DNA of 64,000 nt from Fodinibacter luteus (GTDB lineage Bacteria > Actinomycetota > Actinomycetes > Actinomycetales > Dermatophilaceae). Under the pieces are notes generated by a model. The model had not been told where the DNA came from, made no database searches, and worked only from the letters and a program-made list of their open reading frames with translations. The translations under genes and the position numbers were made by a program. Below are positions 33,805-43,526 of this stretch, one piece after another. The DNA is taken from assembly GCF_039541575.1 (NCBI RefSeq), contig NZ_BAABGM010000013.1, positions 1-64,000 of the forward strand. The letters are read 5' to 3'. Numbering within the stretch: the stretch's first letter is position 1; each line of letters opens with the position of its first letter.

Positions 33805-34260
33805 TCACAGGCGCGGCACGAAGTCGAGGCCGCGCAGGGCGTCGAGGAGCAGGCCCGCGGCCCGGCGCGCCGAGAGCAGCCGCACCCCCTCGACCTCGAG
33901 GTCGCCGAGCACCTGGGCGACCCCCTCCGGCCCGATGTCGTCGACGAGGTCGACCCGCACCTCGCGGTAGGCCGAGCGCATCGCGTCGAGCTGCGCGTCG
34001 AGGTGGCGGACCGTGACCCACGCCAGCGCGACAGGATGCCGTCGCCACGCCGGGTAGAGCCGGTAGTCCGGCGGGCAGTGGTCGAGCAGCCACGCGCAGG
34101 CCCGGTGCTCCCAGCCCCGGTCTCCTGGGGGCGGCACCCCGACGGGCCACCCTGGGGGGCCGCCGACCCCCACCGCCCCGGACGCCGAGCGCTGGCGGGC
34201 CGGCGACGCCGGGCTCCCGGCCCGCAGCGGCGGGCCGGCCGGAGCCGTGGGATCGAACAC
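33805..34260 (-). CDS. Small unknown protein under a perfect SOS box
   Basis: This 151-residue protein has no recognised domain. The first 45 residues are Gly/Pro/Ala-rich. The rest (from WEHRACAWLLDHCPPDYRLY) is folded-looking, with PAWRRHPVALAWVTVRHLDA and a mixed alpha/beta C-terminus ending LDFVPRL. GTG 34260 is chosen because TATCAT (34273-34268) lies 7 nt upstream, a leaderless pattern, and the SOS palindrome overlaps both. Longer forms from GTG 34287 would translate the operator. Expression on DNA damage is inferred from the operator. It is divergent from the sulfate operon. Confidence 0.7.
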   Translation of the reverse strand: MFDPTAPAGPPLRAGSPASPARQRSASGAVGVGGPPGWPVGVPPPGDRGWEHRACAWLLDHCPPDYRLYPAWRRHPVALAWVTVRHLDAQLDAMRSAYREVRVDLVDDIGPEGVAQVLGDLEVEGVRLLSARRAAGLLLDALRGLDFVPRL

Positions 34261-34269
34261 GTGTTCGAT
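34252..34269. promoter_or_regulatory. LexA (SOS) box, perfect palindrome
   Basis: ATCGAACAC-GTGTTCGAT is an exact 18-bp palindrome containing TCGAAC-N4-GTTCGA, the consensus LexA site of mycobacteria and other actinobacteria. It spans the end of the TATCAT -10 element and the GTG start of the minus-strand gene, the classic repressing position. The plus-strand sulfite reductase start is 95 bp away and is less likely to be controlled. Confidence 0.8.
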
Positions 34270-34310
34270 GATACGCGGCTCGACCACATCGTGGACCGGA
34301 CGTCCTCAAG

Positions 34311-34334
34311 TAATGCAACGTTATATATTGCATC
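34311..34334. promoter_or_regulatory. TAATGCAA-N9-TTGCATCA dyad at the sulfate-assimilation promoter
   Basis: The arms TAATGCAA and TTGCATCA match at 7 of 8 positions and flank an AT-rich centre CGTTATATA, in an otherwise GC-rich region. TATATT (34324-34329) may be the -10 of the operon starting at 34365. An operator for a sulfur or cysteine regulator is the natural guess. It does not match the corynebacterial McbR site as I know it. Confidence 0.6.
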
Positions 34335-34364
34335 ACGACCGCTAATCCGCAACGGGTAGGGACG

Positions 34365-36080
34365 ATGACCACGCAGACGACCGAGGCGACGACCGGACGG
34401 GCCCTGCGCCCCCCGCGGGCCGGGCGCTCGAACGGCCAGTGGGCCGTCGACGGCCGTGACCCGCTCAACGCCAACGAGGCGTGGAAGCAGCAGGAGGGCG
34501 GCCTGGGCGTCCGGGAGCGCATCGAGCAGGTCTACTCGCGCGAGGGCTTCGCCTCGATCCCCCCGGAGGACCTCGGCGGGCGGTTCCGCTGGTGGGGCCT
34601 GTACACCCAGCGCCGGCCCGGCATCGACGGCGGGCGCACCGCCCAGCTCGACGACGCCGAGCTCTCCGACGAGTACTTCATGCTCCGGGTCCGCCTCGAC
34701 GGCGGCGCGCTCACCCTGGCCCAGCTGCGCGTCCTCGCCGACGTCAGCCGCGACTTCGCCCGGGGCACCGCGGACATCAGCGACCGGCAGAACATCCAGT
34801 ACCACTGGATCCGGGTCGAGGACGTCCCCGAGATCTGGCGCCGGCTCGAGGCCGTCGGCCTGCAGACGACCGAGGCGTGCGGCGACACCCCGCGCGTCGT
34901 GCTCGGCAGCCCGCTCGCCGGCATCGCCGCCGACGAGGTGATCGACCCGACGCCCGTCATCGCCGAGATCACCCGCCGCTTCGTCGGCGACCCCTCGCTC
35001 GCCAACCTCCCCCGCAAGTTCAAGTCCGCGGTCACCGGCCACCCGAGCCTCGACGTCGTCCACGAGATCAACGACGTCTCGCTCGTCGGCGTCGTCCACC
35101 CCGAGCTCGGCGTCGGCTACGACCTCTGGGTCGGTGGCGGCCTGTCCACCGCACCGCGCCTCGCCGAACGCCTCGGCGTCTTCGTCCGGCCCGAGGAGGC
35201 GGCCGAGGTCTGGCTCGGTGTCATCTCGGTCTTCCGCGACTACGGGTACCGGCGGCTGCGTACCAAGGCCCGCCTGAAGTTCCTCCTCGCGGAGTGGGGG
35301 CCGGTGCGCTTCCGCGAGGTGCTCGAGACCGAGTACCTCCACCGCCCCCTGCCCGACGGCCCTCCCCCGGCCCCCGCGACCGGCGCCGGCGACCACGTCG
35401 GCGTCCACCTGCAGAAGGACGGCAACCACTACGTCGGCGCCGCCCCGGTCGTCGGCCGGGTCAGCGGCGACGTGCTCGCCGGACTCGCCGACGTCATGGC
35501 CACCGCCGGCACCGACCGGGTCCGGCTCACCCCGCACCAGAAGCTCGTCGTGCTCGACGTCGCGCCGCCGGCCCTCGACGACCTCGTCGCCGGGCTCGAA
35601 GGGCTCGGGCTGTCGGTGCGGCCCAGCCCGTTCCGCCGGCACACGATGGCGTGCACGGGCATCGAGTTCTGCAAGCTCGCCATCGTCGAGACCAAGGCCA
35701 CCGCCGCCACCGCCGTCGCCGAGCTCGAGCGCCGCCTCGCCGACGTCACCGCGCGGATCGACACCCCGGTCACCCTCAACGTCAACGGCTGCCCCAACTC
35801 GTGCGCCCGCATCCAGGTCGCCGACATCGGCCTCAAGGGCCAGATCGTCACCGTAGACGGCGAGCAGCAGCCCGGGTTCCAGGTGCACCTCGGCGGGGGC
35901 CTGGCCTCCGCCGACCGCGACGAGGCCGGGCTGGGTCGCACCGTGCGCGGCCTCAAGGTGACGGCCGAGGACCTCCCCGACCTCGTCGAGCGGCTCGTGC
36001 GCCGGTGGCTCGACCAGCGCGGGGCCGGCGAGACGTTCTCCGGCTGGGTGCACCGCGTCGACGAGGACGAGCTGCGATGA
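34365..36080 (+). CDS. sir: Ferredoxin-dependent sulfite reductase (NirA/SirA-type)
   Basis: This 571-residue siroheme/4Fe-4S enzyme reduces sulfite to sulfide with six electrons from ferredoxin. The two cysteine blocks ACTGIEFCK (about 430-438) and NGCPNSCAR (about 475-483) bind the 4Fe-4S cluster and share a cysteine with siroheme. WWGLYTQRRPG and TTEACGDTPR supply the Tyr and Cys that are cross-linked in M. tuberculosis NirA, favouring sulfite over nitrite. It heads the operon sir-cysH-cysD-cysN-cobA; each junction to cysN overlaps. Start ATG 34365; a weak GGTAGGGA precedes it. Confidence 0.92.
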   Translation: MTTQTTEATTGRALRPPRAGRSNGQWAVDGRDPLNANEAWKQQEGGLGVRERIEQVYSREGFASIPPEDLGGRFRWWGLYTQRRPGIDGGRTAQLDDAELSDEYFMLRVRLDGGALTLAQLRVLADVSRDFARGTADISDRQNIQYHWIRVEDVPEIWRRLEAVGLQTTEACGDTPRVVLGSPLAGIAADEVIDPTPVIAEITRRFVGDPSLANLPRKFKSAVTGHPSLDVVHEINDVSLVGVVHPELGVGYDLWVGGGLSTAPRLAERLGVFVRPEEAAEVWLGVISVFRDYGYRRLRTKARLKFLLAEWGPVRFREVLETEYLHRPLPDGPPPAPATGAGDHVGVHLQKDGNHYVGAAPVVGRVSGDVLAGLADVMATAGTDRVRLTPHQKLVVLDVAPPALDDLVAGLEGLGLSVRPSPFRRHTMACTGIEFCKLAIVETKATAATAVAELERRLADVTARIDTPVTLNVNGCPNSCARIQVADIGLKGQIVTVDGEQQPGFQVHLGGGLASADRDEAGLGRTVRGLKVTAEDLPDLVERLVRRWLDQRGAGETFSGWVHRVDEDELR

Positions 36081-36841
36081 CGACGACCGAGCCCACCACC
36101 CACCGCTCCACCGCGGCCGCCGCTCGGCGCGGCACCGACGAGCTGCGAGCTCTCGCCGCCGAGGGGTCGCGACTGCTGTCCGGCGCGGACCGCCCGGGGG
36201 GCAGCGAGGCCGACGCCGACGAGGTGGCCGCCTGGGCCGCCCGCACCTTTCCCGGCACCCTCGCCGTCGCGTGCAGCATGGCGGATGCCGTGCTGCCGGC
36301 TGTCGTCGCGCGCCACGCCCCGGGCGTCGACGTGCTCTTCCTCGACACGGGCTACCACTTCGCCGAGACCCACGGCACCCGCGCGCAGGTCGCCCACGAG
36401 CTCGACGTCACCGTCGTGGACGTGCGGCCCGAGCTGACCGTCGCCGAGCAGGACGCACGGCACGGCCCACGACTGCACGACCGTGACCCCGCAGCCTGCT
36501 GCCGGATGCGCAAGGTCGAGCCGCTGCGGGGTGCCCTCGCCGGCTACGAGGCCTGGGTCACCGGTGTGCGTCGCGACGAGGGACCGACCCGCGCCGGCAC
36601 GCCGCTCGTGACCTTCGACGAGCAGTTCGGCCTCGTCAAGCTCAACCCCCTCGCCGGGTGGTCCTTCGACGACCTCATCGGCTACGCCACCGACCACCGG
36701 GTGCCGGTGAACCTCCTGCTCTCCGACGGCTACCCGTCGATCGGCTGCGCGCCGTGCACCCGGCGCGTCGCACCCGGTGACGACCCCCGGGCCGGGCGCT
36801 GGGCCGGCTTCGCCAAGACCGAGTGCGGGCTGCACCCGTGA
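36077..36841 (+). CDS. cysH: Adenylylsulfate (APS) reductase, 4Fe-4S type
   Basis: This 254-residue enzyme reduces APS to sulfite and AMP using thioredoxin. The cluster cysteines C141-C142 (AACCRMRK) and C224/C227 (GCAPC) are present, which identifies the APS-using rather than PAPS-using form. The catalytic C250 lies in KTECGLH near the C-terminus. This agrees with a CysN that lacks an APS-kinase domain: the pathway here skips PAPS. The ATG overlaps the sir stop (ATGA) and its own stop overlaps cysD (GTGA). Confidence 0.93.
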   Translation: MTTTEPTTHRSTAAAARRGTDELRALAAEGSRLLSGADRPGGSEADADEVAAWAARTFPGTLAVACSMADAVLPAVVARHAPGVDVLFLDTGYHFAETHGTRAQVAHELDVTVVDVRPELTVAEQDARHGPRLHDRDPAACCRMRKVEPLRGALAGYEAWVTGVRRDEGPTRAGTPLVTFDEQFGLVKLNPLAGWSFDDLIGYATDHRVPVNLLLSDGYPSIGCAPCTRRVAPGDDPRAGRWAGFAKTECGLHP

Positions 36842-37836
36842 CGACCACCGACACCCTGACCGAGGGGCTCCCCGTGACCACCGACGTGACCGACGTGACC
36901 GACCTGGCCGAGGCACCCGCTGCCGCCGCGCCGAGCGACCTCCCCGTGCTCACCCAGCTCGACGTCCTCGAGAGCGAGGCGATGCTCGTCATCCGCGAGA
37001 TCACCGCCGAGCTCGAGCGGCCCGTGCTGCTGTTCAGCGGGGGCAAGGACTCCGTCGTCATGCTCCACGTCGCCGCCAAGGCGTTCTGGCCGGCGCCGGT
37101 GCCCTTCCCGGTGCTCCACGTCGACACCGGCCACAACTTCCCCGAGGTGCTCGCCTACCGCGACAGCACCGTCGAGCGGCTCGGCCTGCGCCTCGAGGTC
37201 GCGGGCGTCCAGGACTGGATCGACGACGGCCGGCTGCGCGAGCGGGCCGACGGCACCCGCAACCCGCTCCAGACCCGGCCGCTGCTCGACGCCATCACTC
37301 GCAACCGCTTCGACGGCGTCTTCGGCGGCGGACGCCGCGACGAGGAGAAGGCCCGCGCCAAGGAGCGCGTCGTGAGCCTGCGCGACGACTTCGGCCAGTG
37401 GGACCCGAAGAACCAGCGGCCCGAGCTGTGGAACCTCTTCAACCCGCGGCACCGTCCCGGCGAGCACGTGCGCGTCTTCCCCCTGTCGAACTGGACCGAG
37501 CTCGACGTGTGGCGCTACGTCGAGCAGGAGGGCATCGAGCTCCCCGGCCTCTACTACGCCCACGAGCGCGAGGTGTTCGAGCGCGACGGGATGCTCCTCG
37601 CGGTCGGGCCCCACTCCCACCCACGGGCCGGCGAGGTCCCTCGCACCCGCAGGGTGCGCTACCGCACCGTCGGCGACATGTCCTGCACGGGCGCCGTCGA
37701 GAGCGACGCGGCATCCGTCGCCGACGTCGTCGCGGAGGTGGCCGCCTCGACGCTCACCGAGCGCGGCGCCACCCGGGCCGACGACCGCATCTCGGAAGCC
37801 GCCATGGAGGACCGCAAGAAGGAGGGCTACTTCTGA
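36838..37836 (+). CDS. cysD: Sulfate adenylyltransferase subunit 2
   Basis: This 332-residue subunit makes APS from ATP and sulfate, driven by CysN GTP hydrolysis. The PP-loop SGGKDS is at 67-72, and VFGGGRRDEEKARAKER (about 162-178) and the C-terminal RKKEGYF are standard. The first 35 residues are a non-conserved Thr/Asp/Ala-rich extension (VTDVTDLAEA). GTG 36838 overlaps the cysH stop; a later GTG at codon 13 (VTTDVTD) could also start the protein without loss of the fold. Confidence 0.93.
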   Translation: MTTTDTLTEGLPVTTDVTDVTDLAEAPAAAAPSDLPVLTQLDVLESEAMLVIREITAELERPVLLFSGGKDSVVMLHVAAKAFWPAPVPFPVLHVDTGHNFPEVLAYRDSTVERLGLRLEVAGVQDWIDDGRLRERADGTRNPLQTRPLLDAITRNRFDGVFGGGRRDEEKARAKERVVSLRDDFGQWDPKNQRPELWNLFNPRHRPGEHVRVFPLSNWTELDVWRYVEQEGIELPGLYYAHEREVFERDGMLLAVGPHSHPRAGEVPRTRRVRYRTVGDMSCTGAVESDAASVADVVAEVAASTLTERGATRADDRISEAAMEDRKKEGYF

Positions 37837-39116
37837 TGAGCACCCTGCTGCGCCTCGCGACCGCCGGGTCCGTCGACGACGGCAAGTCGACCCTCGTCGG
37901 CCGACTGCTCCACGACTCGAAGTCGGTGCTCACCGACCAGCTCGACGCCGTCGAGCGGGTCAGCCGCGACCGCGGCCTGGACACCGCCGACCTCGCGCTC
38001 CTCACCGACGGGCTGCGGGCCGAGCGGGAGCAGGGGATCACCATCGACGTGGCGTACCGGTACTTCGCGACGGCGCGACGCTCCTTCGTGCTCGCCGACT
38101 GCCCCGGCCACGTCCAGTACACCCGCAACACGGTCACGGGCTCCTCGACCGCCGACGCGCTCGTGCTCCTCGTCGACGCCCGCAAGGGGGTCCTCGAGCA
38201 GACCCGCCGCCACCTCGCCGTCGCCGCCCTCATGCGGGTGCCGCACGTCGTCATCGCCGTCAACAAGATCGACCTCGTCGCGCACAGCGAGGGCGTCTTC
38301 CGGTCGCTCGCGGCCGAGGTGCGCGCCGTCGCCACCGAGCTCGGCATCCCCGACGCCCACGCCGTCCCCGTCTCGGCGCTCGTCGGCGACAACGTCGTCG
38401 ACCGCTCCGACCACACGCCCTGGTACGACGGCCCCTCGCTCCTCGAGCTGCTCGAGACCCTCCCGCCCGACACCGACCCGGTGCACGAGTCGTTCCGGAT
38501 GCCGGTCCAGCTCGTCATCCGCCCCCAGGGCGCCGCGCGCTCCCCCGAGCACGTCGAGTACCGCGGGTACGCCGGCCAGCTCGCCTCGGGCTCGGTGCGG
38601 GTCGGCGACGAGGTCGTCGTGCTCCCGTCCGGCACCCGCTCGACCGTGGCGGGCATCGACCTCGGCGATCGCACCCGCGACGTCGCGGTCGCCCCGCAGT
38701 CGGTGACGATCCGGCTCGCCGACGACGTCGACGTCAGCCGCGGTGACGTCGTCGTCGCGGCGAGCGACCCGGTGGCGCTGCGCCAGGAGGTCACGGCGCT
38801 CGCGTGCTGGCTCGGCGACGAGCCACTGCGCCCCGGCGCCCGGCTCCTCGTCAAGCACGGCTCCCGCACAGTGCTCGCGATGGTCCGCTCCGTCGACGGC
38901 CGGCTCGACCTCGACGCCCTGCGGCTGGCCGGTGCGGACTCGTTGCAGCTCAACGACATCGGCCGGGTCACCGTGCGGTTCGCGTCCCCGCTGCCCGTCG
39001 AGGACTACTCGGTGTCACGGCGTGGCGGCGCCTTCCTGCTCATCGACCCCGACGACGGCCGGACGCTCGCCGCCGCCATGGCCGATGCAGTGGCCCCCGG
39101 CGAGCACCCGCAGTGA
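37836..39116 (+). CDS. cysN: Sulfate adenylyltransferase subunit 1 (GTPase)
   Basis: This 426-residue GTPase of the elongation-factor family partners CysD. The G1 loop GSVDDGKST is at 11-19, G3 DCPGH near 88 and G4 NKID near 145, then two beta-barrel domains. It ends without the C-terminal APS kinase found in many CysNC proteins. The start shares TGATG with the cysD stop. Its stop codon lies in the first copy of a 17-bp tandem duplication that separates it from cobA. Confidence 0.93.
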   Translation: MSTLLRLATAGSVDDGKSTLVGRLLHDSKSVLTDQLDAVERVSRDRGLDTADLALLTDGLRAEREQGITIDVAYRYFATARRSFVLADCPGHVQYTRNTVTGSSTADALVLLVDARKGVLEQTRRHLAVAALMRVPHVVIAVNKIDLVAHSEGVFRSLAAEVRAVATELGIPDAHAVPVSALVGDNVVDRSDHTPWYDGPSLLELLETLPPDTDPVHESFRMPVQLVIRPQGAARSPEHVEYRGYAGQLASGSVRVGDEVVVLPSGTRSTVAGIDLGDRTRDVAVAPQSVTIRLADDVDVSRGDVVVAASDPVALRQEVTALACWLGDEPLRPGARLLVKHGSRTVLAMVRSVDGRLDLDALRLAGADSLQLNDIGRVTVRFASPLPVEDYSVSRRGGAFLLIDPDDGRTLAAAMADAVAPGEHPQ

Positions 39117-39135
39117 CGGAGCACCCGCAGTGACC
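39102..39135 (+). repeat. 17-bp tandem duplication at the cysN/cobA junction
   Basis: GAGCACCCGCAGTGAC begins at 39102 and again at 39119; 16 of 17 positions of the unit match. Each copy contains GTGA, so the first supplies the cysN stop and the second the cobA start. Before duplication the two genes would have had the usual 4-bp GTGA overlap seen elsewhere in this operon. Confidence 0.8.
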
Positions 39136-40425
39136 CTGCCCGTTGGGCTCGACCTCGACGGCCGCCGCGTGGTGGTGGTCGGCGGTGGCCCGACGGTGCT
39201 GCCCGGCATCCGCGCCGTGGTGGGGGCCGGCGGGCTCGTGCACGTGCTCTCCCCGTGGGTCTGCGAGGAGGCCGCCGCCCTCATCGCCACCGGCGAGGTG
39301 GCCTGGAGCGAGCGGGACTACGCCGGCCCGGAGGACCTCGACGGCGCCTGGCTCGCGCTCGCCGGGTCGGGAGAGCACATCCTCGACGCCGCAGTGCGCA
39401 CGGATGCCGTCGCGGCCCGCCTGTGGTGCCTCGACGCCACTGAGCTGGGTGCTCAGCTGGCTGCCCCGGCAACCACGCCAGCACCCAGCTCCCCGAGGCG
39501 TGAGCGAGCCACCGCGTGGCTTCCCGCCACGGCCCGCGTCACGACCCCGGACGGCACGGTCACGGTGGCCGTGCACGCGGATGACACGTTCCGCGCCGAG
39601 CGGACGGCCGGGGCCGTCGACGACGCCCCCCTGGCGGAGGGCATCACGCGTGCCGTCACCGACCTGGTCGCCGGCGGTCACCTCGACCTGCGGCGCCGCA
39701 CCCCTCGCACCGGGCCGGGGTGGGTGGCGCTCGTCGGCGGCGGGCCGGGCGCCGACGGGCTGCTCACGACCCGCGGCCGCGAGCTCCTCGCGTCGGCCGA
39801 CGTCGTCGTGCTGGACCGCCTCGCCCCCCGCGCGGTCGTCGACCGGCTGCCGGCGGCGGTGCGGGTCGTCGATGTCGGGAAGGCCCCGGGCCGGCACGCC
39901 CTGCCCCAGGACCGGATCAACGACCTGCTCGTCGAGGAGGCGCTCGCCGGCCGGGCGGTCGTCCGCCTCAAGGGCGGCGACCCCTACGTCCTCGGCCGCG
40001 GTGGCGAGGAACGGCTCGCCTGCGAGGCGCACGGCATCCGGGTCGAGGTCGTGCCCGGCGTGACGAGCGCGGTCTCGGTGCCGGCCGCGGCCGGCATCCC
40101 CGTCACCCACCGCGGCGTCGCCCGGGGCTTCACCGTCGTCACCGGGCACGACGAGCTGCCCGACGTCCCGCCCGGCACCGACCACACCGTCGTCGTGCTC
40201 ATGGGGGTGGGCCGGCTCGCGCGGTCGGCGCGCGCACTCGTGGATGCCGGGCGCCCCGCCACGTGTCCCGTCGCCGTCGTCGAGCGTGGCTTCGCGCCCG
40301 ACCAGCGGGTCACCTTCGGCTCGCTCGCCGACATCGCCGCAACGGCCGCCGCCGTCGGGGTGGAGAACCCCGCGGTCGTCGTCGTCGGCGACGTCGTCCG
40401 GCTCAGCCCCGACTTCCCGCGGTGA
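39130..40425 (+). CDS. cobA: Siroheme-synthase-like uroporphyrinogen-III C-methyltransferase
   Basis: This 431-residue protein has an N-terminal Rossmann module resembling CysG precorrin-2 dehydrogenase (VVVVGGGPTVLPG, 14-26) and a C-terminal SAM uroporphyrinogen-III methyltransferase domain from about 198 (VALVGGGPGADGLLT; VRLKGGDPYVLGRG). It would provide siroheme for the sulfite reductase at the head of the operon. Residues about 104-127 (ELGAQLAAPATTPAPSSPRR) are encoded by a hairpin element inserted in frame. Whether the dehydrogenase half still works is uncertain. GTG 39130 is set by the junction repeat. Confidence 0.88.
   Translation: MTLPVGLDLDGRRVVVVGGGPTVLPGIRAVVGAGGLVHVLSPWVCEEAAALIATGEVAWSERDYAGPEDLDGAWLALAGSGEHILDAAVRTDAVAARLWCLDATELGAQLAAPATTPAPSSPRRERATAWLPATARVTTPDGTVTVAVHADDTFRAERTAGAVDDAPLAEGITRAVTDLVAGGHLDLRRRTPRTGPGWVALVGGGPGADGLLTTRGRELLASADVVVLDRLAPRAVVDRLPAAVRVVDVGKAPGRHALPQDRINDLLVEEALAGRAVVRLKGGDPYVLGRGGEERLACEAHGIRVEVVPGVTSAVSVPAAAGIPVTHRGVARGFTVVTGHDELPDVPPGTDHTVVVLMGVGRLARSARALVDAGRPATCPVAVVERGFAPDQRVTFGSLADIAATAAAVGVENPAVVVVGDVVRLSPDFPR
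39442..39491 (+). repeat. Hairpin element inserted in frame in cobA
   Basis: GAGCTGGGTGCT (39442-39453) and AGCACCCAGCTC (39480-39491) form a perfect 12-bp stem. The apex region GGCTGCCCCGGCAACCACG (39459-39477) matches at 16 of 19 positions that of the hairpin at 40422-40465, although the stems differ completely. It adds about 24 residues to CobA without breaking the frame. Confidence 0.65.
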
Positions 40426-40465
40426 GTGCGGACGTGGCCGCTCGGGCAACCACGTCCGCACTCAC
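40422..40465. terminator. 16-bp perfect hairpin over the cobA stop codon, between convergent genes
   Basis: GTGAGTGCGGACGTGG (40422-40437) pairs perfectly with CCACGTCCGCACTCAC (40450-40465) around a 12-nt loop. It starts inside the cobA TGA and ends 11 bp before the acnA stop, so it can end both transcripts. The apex GGCCGCTCGGGCAACCACG is shared with the element inside cobA, so it may be a repeat recruited as a terminator. Confidence 0.75.
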
Positions 40466-40475
40466 GGAGTGAGGG

Positions 40476-43256
<2,781 letters not shown>

Positions 43257-43301
43257 CGGGGCTCCCTTCAGGTCGTGCGTCGTCGCGCGATTCCCGTGAT
43301 T

Positions 43302-43319
43302 TATCTTGATGTCAAGATA
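43302..43319. promoter_or_regulatory. Palindromic operator/promoter of acnA
   Basis: TATCTTGA-TG-TCAAGATA is a perfect dyad with 8-bp arms. On the minus strand it contains TTGACA, an exact -35 hexamer, and TAGATATC lies just upstream, so the dyad overlaps the promoter. An AcnR-like TetR repressor or a global carbon/iron regulator is plausible; none is encoded nearby. The rest of the 270-bp gap to 43527 holds one ACTGCCTGTC motif (43482) and nothing else clear. Confidence 0.65.
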
Positions 43320-43526
43320 TCTAACCACACCGGGTCGGTCGTCGTCGAGCCTATGCCGCGCCGTGCCGACCCGCGAGGCCCGCCGTCCGGACACCGCAAG
43401 CGAGCCGCCGGACATGCAGTGGCCCCGTGGCTCGGTGGCGCCGAGCACGAAGGGCACTGAGTACGGCGGTCCTCGACGCCGACTGCCTGTCTGACGGCGC
43501 ACCCGTCGTGGCGCGCAGTGGTCGCG

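Noticed and set aside
34252..34269. SOS box read as coding sequence (IIEHVFD) of a longer form starting at GTG 34287
   Set aside because: An exact 18-bp palindrome is better explained as an operator, and a leaderless start inside it has a well-placed -10. The longer form is not excluded.
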